A stretch of DNA of 64,000 nucleotides, from contig JAYODD010000001.1 in NCBI GenBank assembly GCA_038106145.1, positions 182,557 through 246,556 of the forward strand, given 5' to 3'. The notes under the pieces are model-generated. The model was not told the DNA's origin. It did no database searches and was given only the letters and a program-made list of their open reading frames with translations. Positions 55,022 to 63,824 of the stretch are shown here, one piece after another; position 1 is the stretch's first letter; each line of letters begins with the position of its first letter. A program made the translations under genes and the position numbers. The stretch comes from JBFJKD01 sp038106145. GTDB lineage: Bacteria > Pseudomonadota > Gammaproteobacteria > Pseudomonadales > Porticoccaceae.

Positions 55022-55417
55022 TGGTGGAGGCGGCGGGAGTCGAACCCGCGTCCGTCAGCCCTCTGCCTTTGGCTCTACATGTTTAGTTGGTCTATTGTAT
55101 TTAACTTTTCACAACCCGACCAACAGGGCGCGTGAAATAGCGATTCCGGTGAGGTTTTAACGAGTCCGCCCCGGACGAGCTTCATCGCGATCTTGTGAAG
55201 TATGACACCTGAGTGTTTCGCCGCTACCCGAGGGTAGTTGAAACCTGGACGCACAAGCACGGCTCCAGTCAGATGGCGCTCTACTGTTTCTTAGGCAGCG
55301 AGTGCGTAGTTGTCGTCGTTGGCAACTATTGGTTTGCGACTTTGGATTTACGAGATTGGTCGCCATCTCGACATGCACCTCAGGTTTTGTAACCGGCGTC
55401 GAATCCAGTGCGCCCCC
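55022..55417 (-). ncRNA. ssrA: tmRNA (ssrA)
   Basis: The 5' GGGGGCG (55417-55411) pairs with CGCCTCC before the 3' ACCA end (55022), giving a 7-bp acceptor stem. The T-arm GGTTCGACTCC lies near the 3' end, and the 5' part reads CACTGGATTCGACGCCGG. The tag frame is 55323-55291: Ala-Asn-Asp-Asp-Asn-Tyr-Ala-Leu-Ala-Ala then TAA, the same as the tag known from Pseudomonas aeruginosa and one residue from E. coli's. Rescues stalled ribosomes with SmpB, encoded 0.5 kb upstream on the same strand. About 396 nt, normal length. Confidence 0.97.
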
Positions 55418-55433
55418 TGATAGCTGCTTTAGA

Positions 55434-55463
55434 ATAGTATTGGGTCTAAATCAGCGTTTGCAA
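55434..55463 (-). promoter_or_regulatory. sigma-70 promoter of ssrA
   Basis: On the minus strand TTGCAA (55463-55458) and TACTAT (55439-55434) are separated by 18 bases. The initiation site would lie some 10 nt before the mature 5' end. Confidence 0.55.
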
Positions 55464-55491
55464 GTATAGCACCGCTGATCCCTGGATGCCG

Positions 55492-55929
55492 TCAGAGATT
55501 TTTACGCAAATACCGGCCGTGTCGAACAAAGCCAAGGTCGATGTAAAACGACAGGTTCTCTGGTGCATCGTCCACCGCTGTTGCCTCTATAGCACGACAC
55601 TGGTGACGATCGGCGTAGTCGGCCACGGACTGGAGTAATTTTTCGCCCACATGGTGGCGACGAAAATCAGGGTGGACGGCGAGCACGGGCAGGCGCGCCA
55701 ATACGTCCTCGGCGGACGATCGGGCGATTTCGACCACCGCGCCACCAATGATGGTGTCATTCACAATTGCGACGAAGGCGGTTTCCACTTCCCCACTCAA
55801 CATTTTGCGTATTTGTGCGAGGATGACGTCCGCGGTGAACGGGTAGCCAAGTTCCGTCAGCAGCGCCGCTACGCTACTGGCATCTTCCTCCCTGGTGGGG
55901 CGAACATGGATTGGGCGGTCGTCGATCAT
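55492..55929 (-). CDS. GNAT N-acetyltransferase
   Basis: A 145-aa GNAT from the ATG at 55929: IHVRPTREEDASSVAALLTELGYP at the start, LPVLAVHPDFRRHHVGEKLL for acetyl-CoA, and ENLSFYIDLGFVRHGRYLRK at the end. It lies between smpB and ssrA on the same strand, 11 bp after smpB, so cotranscription with smpB is likely. Substrate unknown; nothing shows a link to trans-translation beyond position. Confidence 0.85.
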   Translation of the reverse strand: MIDDRPIHVRPTREEDASSVAALLTELGYPFTADVILAQIRKMLSGEVETAFVAIVNDTIIGGAVVEIARSSAEDVLARLPVLAVHPDFRRHHVGEKLLQSVADYADRHQCRAIEATAVDDAPENLSFYIDLGFVRHGRYLRKNL

Positions 55930-55940
55930 GCACTTCCTCG

Positions 55941-56423
55941 TTAGCGATTGCTGCGGCGCAGTAACTGTTGTTTTTGTCGTTGCCAATCGCGATTTTTTTC
56001 GGTATCTCGCTTGTCGTGTTCTGCCTTGCCGCGGGCCAAGGCAATTTCACATTTGATCCGGTGGTGCTTCCAGTATAGTGCGGTGGCTACACAAGTGTAG
56101 CCCTTTTGCTGTACGGCGCCAGCAATTTTGTTCAGCTCGCGGCGATTGAGTAACAGTTTGCGGGTGCGGGTGGGGTCGGTAACAAAATGGGTGGAAGCGC
56201 TCATCAGGGGGCTGATATGGGCGCCAATTAGCCAGGCTTCATCATCTTTCAACAGCACATAGCTGTCGGTCAACTGCGCTTTCCCCGCGCGCAGGCTTTT
56301 GACTTCCCATCCGAGCAGCGCCATGCCCGCCTCGAATTTTTCCTCGAAGAAGTAATCATGGCGCGCCCGTTTGTTGAGGGCGATGGTGGCGCTGCCGGCC
56401 TTTTTTTCAGGTTTTTTACTCAT
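55941..56423 (-). CDS. smpB: SsrA-binding protein SmpB
   Basis: The 160-aa partner of tmRNA. Seen: GSATIALNKRARHDYFFEE, AGMALLGWEVKSLRAG, LLLNRRELNKI, and the basic C-tail KRDTEKNRDWQRQKQQLLR that mimics the missing codon-anticodon helix. The ATG is fixed by the conserved N-terminus. No ribosome-binding site precedes it, and a TATAAT sits at the -10 position relative to this ATG, so the message may be leaderless. Confidence 0.97.
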   Translation of the reverse strand: MSKKPEKKAGSATIALNKRARHDYFFEEKFEAGMALLGWEVKSLRAGKAQLTDSYVLLKDDEAWLIGAHISPLMSASTHFVTDPTRTRKLLLNRRELNKIAGAVQQKGYTCVATALYWKHHRIKCEIALARGKAEHDKRDTEKNRDWQRQKQQLLRRSNR

Positions 56424-56429
56424 TGCGGG

Positions 56430-56458
56430 ATTATACGGGCTGGTGCCGACAGTGCCTA
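56430..56458 (-). promoter_or_regulatory. promoter placing the smpB start codon at +1
   Basis: On the minus strand TATAAT (56435-56430) occupies -12 to -7 counted from the A of the smpB ATG (56423). TAGGCA (56458-56453), four of six to TTGACA, lies 16 bases upstream. This would start the RNA at the start codon itself. Confidence 0.45.
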
Positions 56459-56531
56459 CGGCTGTGAGCTGCTCAGGTTATGCGCGGCGCGGATAGGGGG
56501 TACAATTTGCGAAACTACCGAGGGGATGTTG

Positions 56532-57911
56532 ATGGAGGAGTCGCGCGCAGGGGTACACGGAACCTGGGCCAGCCGCTGGACCTTTATTCTTGCGGCGGCC
56601 GGATCCGCCGTGGGGCTGGGCAATATCTGGAAGTTTCCCTATATCACGGGTGAGAACGGCGGCGGAGCGTTTGTGCTGGTGTATCTGGTGTGTATTCTGG
56701 CGCTGGGTATTCCGGTGATGATGGCGGAGGTGTTGCTCGGACGTCGCGGTCGGCAAAGCCCTGTCAACGCGATGCGCGATCTGACCCGGCAAGCCGGATT
56801 ACACGGCGGGTGGAACAGTATTGGCTGGATGGGCGTGGTAGCCGGGCTGTTGATTCTGTCCTACTACTCGGTGATTGCGGGGTGGGCGCTGGCCTATATT
56901 CCAATTGTGGCCGGCGGTCAGCTTCAGGGTGCGGGTGGTGCCGAGGCCAAGGCGCTATTCGATGCCCTGCTGGTTGATGCCGACACACTTATATTCTGGC
57001 ATTCGGTGTTTATGGCGCTGACTGTGGCGGTGGTGATTGGTGGTGTCACGCGGGGGCTGGGCGTGGCAGTGCGCATCCTGATGCCGCTTCTATTTCTGCT
57101 GTTGGTGGTGTTGCTGGTGTTTGCCTATCGCGAAGGCGATTTCGCGCGCGGCTTCGCGTTTCTGTTTGACTTCAATACCTCTGCCCTGACCATGCGCGGT
57201 GTGCTGGAAGCGCTGGGCCATTCTTTTTTTACCCTGAGTCTCGGCATGGGCTCCATTATGGCCTACGGGGCCTATATGCCGCGGCATGCGAGCATTGGCA
57301 AGACGATACTGATGGTTGGCGCCCTCGACACCCTGGTGGCGCTGATGGCGGGTATGGCTATTTTCCCGATAGTGTTTGCACACCCGGCGATTAACGTGGC
57401 GGCGGGGCCGGAGTTGCTGTTTATCAGCCTGCCGGTGGCATTTGGCAATATGCCCGGTGGGTTGTTGGTGGGTTTTATTTTCTTCGCTCTGGTGACGATT
57501 GCCGCCTGGAGTTCGGCGATTTCGCTTATCGAGCCCGGTGTCGCATGGCTGATTGAAAGCAGGGGCTTCAACCGGCTGTCGGCGAATCTATTTTTGGCGG
57601 CTATCGCCTGGGTGCTGGGCCTTGGAACAGTATTGTCGTTCAATCATTGGGCGGATTATCAGGTGGCTGGCTTCACCTTTTTCGAGGCGCTGGATTTCCT
57701 TACGTCGCGCATTATGTTGCCACTCACAGGATTGTTTATAGCGATCTTTGTGGGCTGGTTTTTGACCCGTCAGTTGGCGGCGGAGGAGATGGGTGGTGAA
57801 TCCAGCCTGGGGTTCAGGGTCTGGTGGTGGGTGCTGCGTTATGTCTGTCCCCCGGCGGTGGTGTCGGTGCTGGTTTTTGGTCTGTATGCAACCTTCGCGG
57901 GGGGCGGCTGA
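56532..57911 (+). CDS. NSS-family sodium-dependent transporter
   Basis: About 459 aa. The first helix has GSAVGLGNIWKFPYITGENGG's core motif (split here by position: GSAVGLGNIWKFP, then GENGGGAFVLVYL), as in LeuT-fold carriers; eleven to twelve helices. The ATG at 56532 is chosen because GAGGGG is six bases before it; ATG 56526 would sit directly on that site. Second member of the family in this window (see 20061), with different helices, so a paralogue, not a copy. It interrupts the usual smpB-ratA order. Confidence 0.9.
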   Translation: MEESRAGVHGTWASRWTFILAAAGSAVGLGNIWKFPYITGENGGGAFVLVYLVCILALGIPVMMAEVLLGRRGRQSPVNAMRDLTRQAGLHGGWNSIGWMGVVAGLLILSYYSVIAGWALAYIPIVAGGQLQGAGGAEAKALFDALLVDADTLIFWHSVFMALTVAVVIGGVTRGLGVAVRILMPLLFLLLVVLLVFAYREGDFARGFAFLFDFNTSALTMRGVLEALGHSFFTLSLGMGSIMAYGAYMPRHASIGKTILMVGALDTLVALMAGMAIFPIVFAHPAINVAAGPELLFISLPVAFGNMPGGLLVGFIFFALVTIAAWSSAISLIEPGVAWLIESRGFNRLSANLFLAAIAWVLGLGTVLSFNHWADYQVAGFTFFEALDFLTSRIMLPLTGLFIAIFVGWFLTRQLAAEEMGGESSLGFRVWWWVLRYVCPPAVVSVLVFGLYATFAGGG

Positions 57912-57944
57912 AATGGACTTTCGGTACGTCGGGCCGGGTCATTT

Positions 57945-58406
57945 ATGCGGGCGCAATTTGTGAAAACCACCGACATTCGGCGCAGTGCGCTGGTGCTGTA
58001 TTCGGATCGGCAGATGTATGATCTGGTTAACGACGTCGCATCCTATCCGCTGTATATGGACGGTTGCGAGCGCGCCGAGATAATCTCCTGGTCCGAGCAC
58101 GAAATGGTGGCTAAAATGTGGTTAAAAAAGGCGGGCATCGGTACCAGTTTTACCACGCGCAATCGGCTGCGGCCGCCCCACAGCATTGAGCTAACCCTGG
58201 CAGAGGGGCCGTTCAGCGCGTTTCATGGGTTGTGGCAGTTTCAGGCATTGGACAGCAATGCCTGCAAGGTCAGTCTGGAGATGGAGTTTGCGCTGAATAG
58301 CTCCGTGTTCGGTGCGGCGGTGGGTATGCTGTTTGCGAAGGTTGCGGACAACATGGTGTCGGCGTTAATCAAACGGGCGCAGACAGTCTACGGGGCGCAT
58401 ACCTGA
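57945..58406 (+). CDS. ratA: RatA, START/COQ10-type protein
   Basis: The 153-aa protein has the polyketide-cyclase/START fold: SALVLYSDRQMYDLVNDVASYP, FTTRNRLRPPHSIELTL and the end ADNMVSALIKRAQTVYG. In E. coli RatA was reported to bind the 50S subunit and block subunit joining; relatives (Coq10) bind ubiquinone, so the role is debated. Followed by rnfH in the classic order. Confidence 0.92.
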   Translation: MRAQFVKTTDIRRSALVLYSDRQMYDLVNDVASYPLYMDGCERAEIISWSEHEMVAKMWLKKAGIGTSFTTRNRLRPPHSIELTLAEGPFSAFHGLWQFQALDSNACKVSLEMEFALNSSVFGAAVGMLFAKVADNMVSALIKRAQTVYGAHT

Positions 58407-58436
58407 AAGTGGGCGACGGACGAAGATGGGGCGGCA

Positions 58437-58799
58437 ATGATTGAGGATGGTGCCGACGGCTCGATGGGTGACGAACCCTTCGGTGACAAGCTGGTGGTTG
58501 AAGTAGCCTGCGCGCTGCCCGAGCGGCAGAAAATCGTGAAATTGATCGTGCCACCGGGCACCACCGCGCGGCAGGCGGTGCAGCTATCGAATATCGCGGC
58601 GGCTTTTCCGGAAGTAGATGTGGACAGCGCGCCCCTGGGAATATTTGGTCAGGTACTGGGCAGCAAGGGTTTGCCGAGTGCGGAGCAGTATGAATTGCAG
58701 CCCCTGGACAGGGTGGAAATTTACCGCCCGCTAAAAATTGACCCCAAGGAAGTACGCAAACAGCGCGCGGCGCGCGCGCGGCAACAGCGCGGCGGCTAG
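58437..58799 (+). CDS. rnfH: RnfH/RatB family ubiquitin-like protein
   Basis: A 120-aa beta-grasp protein: VEVACALPERQKIVKLIVPPG, then LGIFGQVLGSKG and QPLDRVEIYRPLKIDPKEVR, the family signature, ending in a basic tail. Function unsettled; in E. coli it lies with ratA. 30 bp after ratA. Confidence 0.92.
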   Translation: MIEDGADGSMGDEPFGDKLVVEVACALPERQKIVKLIVPPGTTARQAVQLSNIAAAFPEVDVDSAPLGIFGQVLGSKGLPSAEQYELQPLDRVEIYRPLKIDPKEVRKQRAARARQQRGG

Positions 58800-58911
58800 C
58801 GCAGGTGCCGGCAGTGCGACTGGGCTGGCTTGGCGTGGATGATGCGAACCGGGTGGAGATACGGTAAATCAGGCGGACCGTGTTGCGGCTGACCGTTGGA
58901 CGAAACTGATG

Positions 58912-59355
58912 TTAGTCCGGAACCGGGACGGCGATCGGGCCGCTCTCCAGCAGGTCGTCGCCCAACAGGGTTTCATCCTCAAGTTCCCGCGATGAGGTGT
59001 CGGCGGCGAGGGCGCCTTGTGAGGGTGCGTAATTACCACTGAAGTGGCTGAGTTTTTCGTTGGTGAAGTACACGGATACACGTTCGCGCAGTTCTTTGCC
59101 GGAAGGCATTTTAAGGCTGAACAGGTAATCCCAGCGATCCTGGTTAAAGGTGTCTGCTATCAAGGGCGTGCCAAGCACGTATCTGACCTGCGAGCGGGTC
59201 ATGCCGGGACGCAACTGGTCTATCATTTCCTGTGTGATGATGTTGCCCTGCTGAATAGGTATCTTGTGTACCCCGGGGAACTGGAAATAGGAACAACCGA
59301 CCAGCGATATAGCCAGTACAGCCAAAACAAGAAGGCGGGAGATTGGCGACATCAT
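58912..59355 (-). CDS. bamE: BamE, outer-membrane assembly lipoprotein
   Basis: About 147 aa from the ATG at 59355. A lipoprotein signal ends in LVGCSYF (Cys about 21). The domain follows: HKIPIQQGNIITQEMIDQL, RPGMTRSQVRYVLGTPLI and DRWDYLF. Part of the Bam complex that inserts beta-barrels such as the OmpA-type porin at 7706. Divergent from fur across 71 bp, a very common gammaproteobacterial layout. Confidence 0.95.
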   Translation of the reverse strand: MMSPISRLLVLAVLAISLVGCSYFQFPGVHKIPIQQGNIITQEMIDQLRPGMTRSQVRYVLGTPLIADTFNQDRWDYLFSLKMPSGKELRERVSVYFTNEKLSHFSGNYAPSQGALAADTSSRELEDETLLGDDLLESGPIAVPVPD

Positions 59356-59426
59356 GGGGTTCCAGTGTTTGATTCGAACAGGGATAATACCCAATCCACA
59401 AATGAGTGAGAAGGGGCGGAGGGAAA

Positions 59427-59840
59427 ATGGCGACCGAAAATGAGGAATTAAAGAACGCCGGCCTCAAGGTCACTCATCCGCGGGTCAAGATTTTACAGGT
59501 ATTGGAACACGCCGCCGAACCGCATATGAGCGCCGAGGACGTTTACAAAAAACTCCTGAGCTCAGGCGAAGATGTGGGTATTGCCACGGTGTACCGAGTA
59601 TTGACGCAGTTTGAAACCGCAGGGCTGGTGGTGCGCCACAGTTTTGACAACGGCCCCGCGGTCTATGAAATGGATCGCGGTGAACACCACGATCACATGG
59701 TGTGTACGCAAACCGGCCGGGTTATCGAATTTCACAACGACGAAATTGAGAGCATTCAGACCCGTCTTGCGGCGGAGCAGGGCTATGACATTGTCGGCCA
59801 TAGCCTGGTGCTCTATGTGCGTCCCAAGCGTAAACCCTGA
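59427..59840 (+). CDS. fur: ferric uptake regulator Fur
   Basis: The 137-aa metal-dependent repressor: HPRVKILQVLEHAAEPHMSAEDVY (winged helix), GIATVYRVLTQF (recognition helix), and the metal site GEHHDHMVC (H87, H88, H90, C93) plus EFHNDEIE. Only one cysteine is present where E. coli Fur has CxxC; other Gammaproteobacteria such as Pseudomonas also lack it. GGAGGG is well placed before ATG 59427. Confidence 0.97.
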   Translation: MATENEELKNAGLKVTHPRVKILQVLEHAAEPHMSAEDVYKKLLSSGEDVGIATVYRVLTQFETAGLVVRHSFDNGPAVYEMDRGEHHDHMVCTQTGRVIEFHNDEIESIQTRLAAEQGYDIVGHSLVLYVRPKRKP

Positions 59841-59940
59841 CGCTAAAACCGCAGTAATCAGGTGCTGGCGACAGCGCTGCGTATTGCGCGCATATTGTAT
59901 TTGACGAGTCCGCAGCCGCGGTTCAACGCAGGAGAAGTGA

Positions 59941-61068
59941 GTGGAAGATATCAGTTTACAGTCAAAAATAGACGTTTTGACCGAAGAGCAGGTGATGATT
60001 CAGGACAGTGCGGTGGCGTTTATTTCCCGCGATCAGGAATTAAAAACAGTGCGCGCCAATCGTTTCAAGCAGCCCGGGTACGATGGCGCTACCTGGCAGG
60101 AAATGGCGGATTCCGGTTGGCTGGGGTTTTTATTGCCCGAGGCGTACGACGGCATGGGCCTCACATTTTCTGATCTTGCGGTGCTGTTGATTCAGCTGGG
60201 CAAAGGTCTGGTGCCGGCGCCGTATGTCGCCACCGTGGTGGTTGCCGCTGGCGCTGTGGCGGCGGGGGATAACGAGGATTACAAACGGGCCAGGTTGCCC
60301 GAGCTGGTCAGCGGCAAGTGGAAGCCGGCGCTGGCGTGGCAGGAAGAGCGCGCCAGCATGGCCGTGGCTGCCAGCAGCGTGGTCTGTGAAGGCGGGAAAT
60401 TGCGGGGCAGCAAAGTTTTCGTACCCGACGCCGGCGGCGCCGATGAATTTATTGTTTCGGCAAAGACCGTGGAAGGCACCGTCCTGTATGCAGTGGCGAA
60501 GGATGCACCCGGTCTAACCATTAACTACGAGCAACGGGTCGACGGTGGGTTTTATGGACATTTGACCTTTGACGATACCCCAGTCGGTGAGCAGGTGGCA
60601 ACGGCTGCGGTGGCAGAACACATACTGGAGCGAGTACTCGATCAGGGACGCGTAGCGGCCAGCGCGGAGTTGCTGGGGGTGATGACGCGCGCGCTGGAAA
60701 TCAGTGTTGATTATATTTCCCAACGGGTGCAATTCGACAAACCCATCGGCAGTTTTCAGGTGTTGCAGCACCGCGCGGTGGATCTGTTTGTGCTCACCGA
60801 AATTTCCCGTTCCGTGCTGTTACAAACGGCGGCCCTTTACGATTCGGATGCGGACGATAAAGCGCGCGCGGTGGCAGCCAGTCAGGTTAAGGCGCGCTGT
60901 TCGGATGCTGCCCTTACCGTTGGTAAGGACGCTATTCAGTTCCATGGCGGCATCGGTTATACCGACGAATGTAATATCGGTTTATACCTGAAAAAGGCCA
61001 TGTACCTTTCGTCCTGGCTCGGCAATGCCACCAGTCACCGTAAACGCTACGCGGAATTGGTGCTTTAA
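59941..61068 (+). CDS. acyl-CoA dehydrogenase, likely non-catalytic or partner subunit
   Basis: The 375-aa ACAD-fold protein begins at a GTG after GGAG. Seen: SGWLGFLLPEAYDGMGLTF, VQFDKPIGSFQVLQHRAVD and QFHGGIGYTDECNIGLYLKKAM. The loop bearing the active-site glutamate in classical ACADs is not recognisable, and the middle domain is short, as in the smaller subunits of mycobacterial alpha2-beta2 ACADs for steroid catabolism. By analogy it may pair with one of the next two enzymes. Confidence 0.85.
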   Translation: MEDISLQSKIDVLTEEQVMIQDSAVAFISRDQELKTVRANRFKQPGYDGATWQEMADSGWLGFLLPEAYDGMGLTFSDLAVLLIQLGKGLVPAPYVATVVVAAGAVAAGDNEDYKRARLPELVSGKWKPALAWQEERASMAVAASSVVCEGGKLRGSKVFVPDAGGADEFIVSAKTVEGTVLYAVAKDAPGLTINYEQRVDGGFYGHLTFDDTPVGEQVATAAVAEHILERVLDQGRVAASAELLGVMTRALEISVDYISQRVQFDKPIGSFQVLQHRAVDLFVLTEISRSVLLQTAALYDSDADDKARAVAASQVKARCSDAALTVGKDAIQFHGGIGYTDECNIGLYLKKAMYLSSWLGNATSHRKRYAELVL

Positions 61069-61098
61069 GCGCCACACAGTTTGAGGTTTATTCATCAC

Positions 61099-62247
61099 AT
61101 GACAGATTACAACAGCATGAGCGACAACGATTTTCGCACCATGGTGCGCGAGTGGTTGACGGAAAATTATCCCGACGAATTACGTTTTCTGCCACACCGC
61201 ATGCACTGGAATGAGTGCGGTGACTGGTACATGACCCTGGCAAAAAAGGGTTGGTTGGCCCCGGGCTGGCCGGTCGAGTACGGTGGCATGGGACTGGATG
61301 CCAATAAATTACTGATTATGCTGGACGAGATCGAATCCCACGGCGTGGGTCGTACCCCGGATCAGGGCATGACCATGGTGGGTCCGCTATTGATTCAACA
61401 TGGCACCGCAGAACAAAAGGCCTATTACCTGCCGAAAATCCTCTGCGGCGAACATATCTGGTGTCAGGGTTATTCCGAGCCCGGCGCCGGTTCTGACTTG
61501 GCCAATTTGCGTACCAGTGCGGTGCGCGACGGCGACCACTATGTGGTCAACGGCCACAAAATATGGACGACCCTGGCGATGGACGCCAATATGATTTTTA
61601 TGTTGGTGCGCACCCGCAAGGACGGCAAAAAACAGGAGGGCATTACCTTTTTGCTGGTGCCGATGGACACTCCGGGTATCACTGTGCGCCCGATCGATAA
61701 TCTCGGTTTGCACGACGAATTTGCCGAAGTGTTTTTCGACGATGTGCGGGTGCCGGTGGAAAACGTCGTCGGTGGCGAAAATAACGGCTGGACCATTGCC
61801 AAAGCACTGCTTGGCCACGAGCGCATATTTATCGGCAGCCCCAAAATGGCCTCCCTGGCAATGGTGCGCCTGAAAGCGCTGGCCGAAGCGTCGGACATGT
61901 TTGCAGACGCGGTATTCACGGACCGCTACGCGCAGCTGCGCCTGGATATCGAAGATCTCGGCGCTGCTTACAAGCGCTTCGTCAATGTGCTCAAACGGGG
62001 TGGCCAGATTGGCCCCGAAGTCTCCATGCTGAAAATATGGAATACGGAAACCCAGCAGCGGGTGGCTGACTTGATGCTCGACGCGGGTGGTGAATACGCC
62101 GGCGTGGAGGACGGTATGCAGACCGCTACGGCGCGAGTGAGTGCTGCCGGTGAATTTATCGGTTCCCGCCCCACCACAATTTACGGCGGCAGTAACCAGA
62201 TTCAGCGCAATATTCTGGCGAAGGCAGTTCTGCGTCTGCCGGCTTAA
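61099..62247 (+). CDS. acyl-CoA dehydrogenase
   Basis: A 382-aa FAD-dependent dehydrogenase of acyl-CoA. Seen: KKGWLAPGWPVEYGGMGLD, CQGYSEPGAGSDLA and GHKIWTTLAMDANMIF (FAD/CoA), IKALL-type GWTIAKALLGHERIF, and the C-terminal TIYGGSNQIQRNILAK. The start at ATG 61099 is the best guess; a TTG at 61081 and an ATG at 61117 are in frame. About 30 bp after the first ACAD and 48 bp before the next. Confidence 0.92.
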   Translation: MTDYNSMSDNDFRTMVREWLTENYPDELRFLPHRMHWNECGDWYMTLAKKGWLAPGWPVEYGGMGLDANKLLIMLDEIESHGVGRTPDQGMTMVGPLLIQHGTAEQKAYYLPKILCGEHIWCQGYSEPGAGSDLANLRTSAVRDGDHYVVNGHKIWTTLAMDANMIFMLVRTRKDGKKQEGITFLLVPMDTPGITVRPIDNLGLHDEFAEVFFDDVRVPVENVVGGENNGWTIAKALLGHERIFIGSPKMASLAMVRLKALAEASDMFADAVFTDRYAQLRLDIEDLGAAYKRFVNVLKRGGQIGPEVSMLKIWNTETQQRVADLMLDAGGEYAGVEDGMQTATARVSAAGEFIGSRPTTIYGGSNQIQRNILAKAVLRLPA

Positions 62248-62295
62248 ATTGGTGAGAGATGAGCAGGCCAGGTGAACGGACCCTTGGGAAACAAT

Positions 62296-63426
62296 ATGAA
62301 CGACGAGCAATTTCGCCTGGAAGTCAGGGAGTGGCTGGAGGCCAATTTCCCACGGGAATGGCGCTTTCCGTCCCGCCGTATCGGGTTTGTGCAGGGGATG
62401 CCCTGGCATCAGAAGCTTAACGAAAAAGGCTGGGTGGCGCCGGGTTGGCCAAAAGCCTATGGCGGTATGGGTTTGAGTGCCTACCAGCAGGTGATTTTCC
62501 AGGAGGAACTCGACCGCATCGGCGCGTTTATGCTGCCGAATTTCGGTGTGACCATGCTCGGCCCCCTGCTATTGCGTTACGGCACCGAGGAACAGAAAGC
62601 GCGCTACCTGCCGAAAATCCTGTCGGGGGAGGAGCTCTGGTGCCAGGGTTACTCCGAACCCGGTGCTGGTTCCGATCTGGCCAGTTTAAGAATGTCCGCC
62701 GAAGTGGACGGCGATGAGTATGTGATCAACGGGCAAAAAATCTGGACCACTATGGCCCAGCAGGCCAACATGATTTTTCTCCTGGTGCGCACCGATAAGA
62801 AAGCCAAAAAGCAGGAAGGCATCAGTTTTCTGCTGGTACCGATGGATAGTCCCGGCATCACCGTGCGGGAAATTGACAATATCGGCGGCTATTCGGAATT
62901 TTGCGAAGTCTTTTTCGACGCAGTGCGGGTGCCGCGCACCAATATAGTCGGTGAGGTCAATCAGGGCTGGACCATGGCCAAGGCCTTGTTGGGTGCGGAA
63001 CGTATTTTGCTCGGCAGTCCGAAGCTGGCCAAATATCCGTTACAGAGGCTGCAAGCTATGGCGCGGGAACTTGGCCTGTTTGACGATCCGGTATTCAGCG
63101 ACCGATTTGCCGGGTTGTATATGGAGGTAGAAGACCTGACCGCTGCTTACGTACGCTTTCTCGAAGTACTGCGCCGTGGCGATCAACTCGGTCCGGAGGT
63201 ATCTATTCTGAAGCTTGCGGTCACCGAAATATTTCAGCGAGTGGCGGACCTGGTGCTCGATGCGGCGGGTGAGTACGGCGCCACCGAAGCGATACTGAGC
63301 CTGTCGGATGGCTCCGGGTTTAAACCGGTCAATCCCTATTACACAGCCCGACCGGCAACTATTTACGGCGGTTCCAGCGAAATCCAGAAAAATATTCTGG
63401 CCAAGGCCGTACTGCGCCTGCCCTAG
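62296..63426 (+). CDS. acyl-CoA dehydrogenase
   Basis: A 376-aa ACAD, a close paralogue of the preceding one: NEKGWVAPGWPKAYGGMGL, CQGYSEPGAGSDLASL, GQKIWTTMAQQANMIF and IYGGSSEIQKNILAK. The ATG at 62296 with GGGAAA upstream is preferred to the GTG at 62272. The two large ACADs arose by tandem duplication and may handle different acyl chains or form a complex with the small subunit at 59941. Confidence 0.92.
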   Translation: MNDEQFRLEVREWLEANFPREWRFPSRRIGFVQGMPWHQKLNEKGWVAPGWPKAYGGMGLSAYQQVIFQEELDRIGAFMLPNFGVTMLGPLLLRYGTEEQKARYLPKILSGEELWCQGYSEPGAGSDLASLRMSAEVDGDEYVINGQKIWTTMAQQANMIFLLVRTDKKAKKQEGISFLLVPMDSPGITVREIDNIGGYSEFCEVFFDAVRVPRTNIVGEVNQGWTMAKALLGAERILLGSPKLAKYPLQRLQAMARELGLFDDPVFSDRFAGLYMEVEDLTAAYVRFLEVLRRGDQLGPEVSILKLAVTEIFQRVADLVLDAAGEYGATEAILSLSDGSGFKPVNPYYTARPATIYGGSSEIQKNILAKAVLRLP

Positions 63427-63480
63427 TGCCACGCGGGTGGGTGGATGTTCTTTGCAGCTCAAGGCGCGGTTTCATTCAGA

Positions 63481-63696
63481 TCAGAAAAGTGTCGGTTGCT
63501 GGATAATGCCCGTTACTACATCAGTCAGCGAAGTGCACAGAACATAGACGGCTGTGATCGCTACCCCCACCGCTAACCCCAGAACAAATTGAGTATCCGC
63601 TTCCTGTTGGTCTGGGGGGCACGGGTAATGACCGCGTGGGTTTATCTCCCTGTTCGGGTTCAACTTCCGGCATTTATCATGAATTTCGCTAAACAT
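63481..63696 (-). CDS. small single-pass membrane protein, unknown
   Basis: A 71-aa protein from ATG 63696, eight bases after GGAG. A polar N-terminus with two cysteines (KCRK, YPCPPDQQ) leads into one hydrophobic segment (FVLGLAVGVAITAVYVLC). No known family. Divergent from the LysR gene across a 145-bp AT-rich gap, a position often seen for LysR targets. Confidence 0.55.
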   Translation of the reverse strand: MFSEIHDKCRKLNPNREINPRGHYPCPPDQQEADTQFVLGLAVGVAITAVYVLCTSLTDVVTGIIQQPTLF

Positions 63697-63824
63697 AAAT
63701 TTTTCTCCAGTAGGTAATATATGAAATATATTCAATTTAATGGGTTGTTCCAATTACCGATATAGCAATTGCTAATTTAGAAGCAAAAAGGGTGTGTGTA
63801 AATTATCGACAGTTGCAAATTTTA

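Noticed and set aside
55022..55160. Possible protein-coding frames across the tmRNA 3' end
   Set aside because: The region is structural RNA: acceptor stem, T-arm and tag frame are all present.
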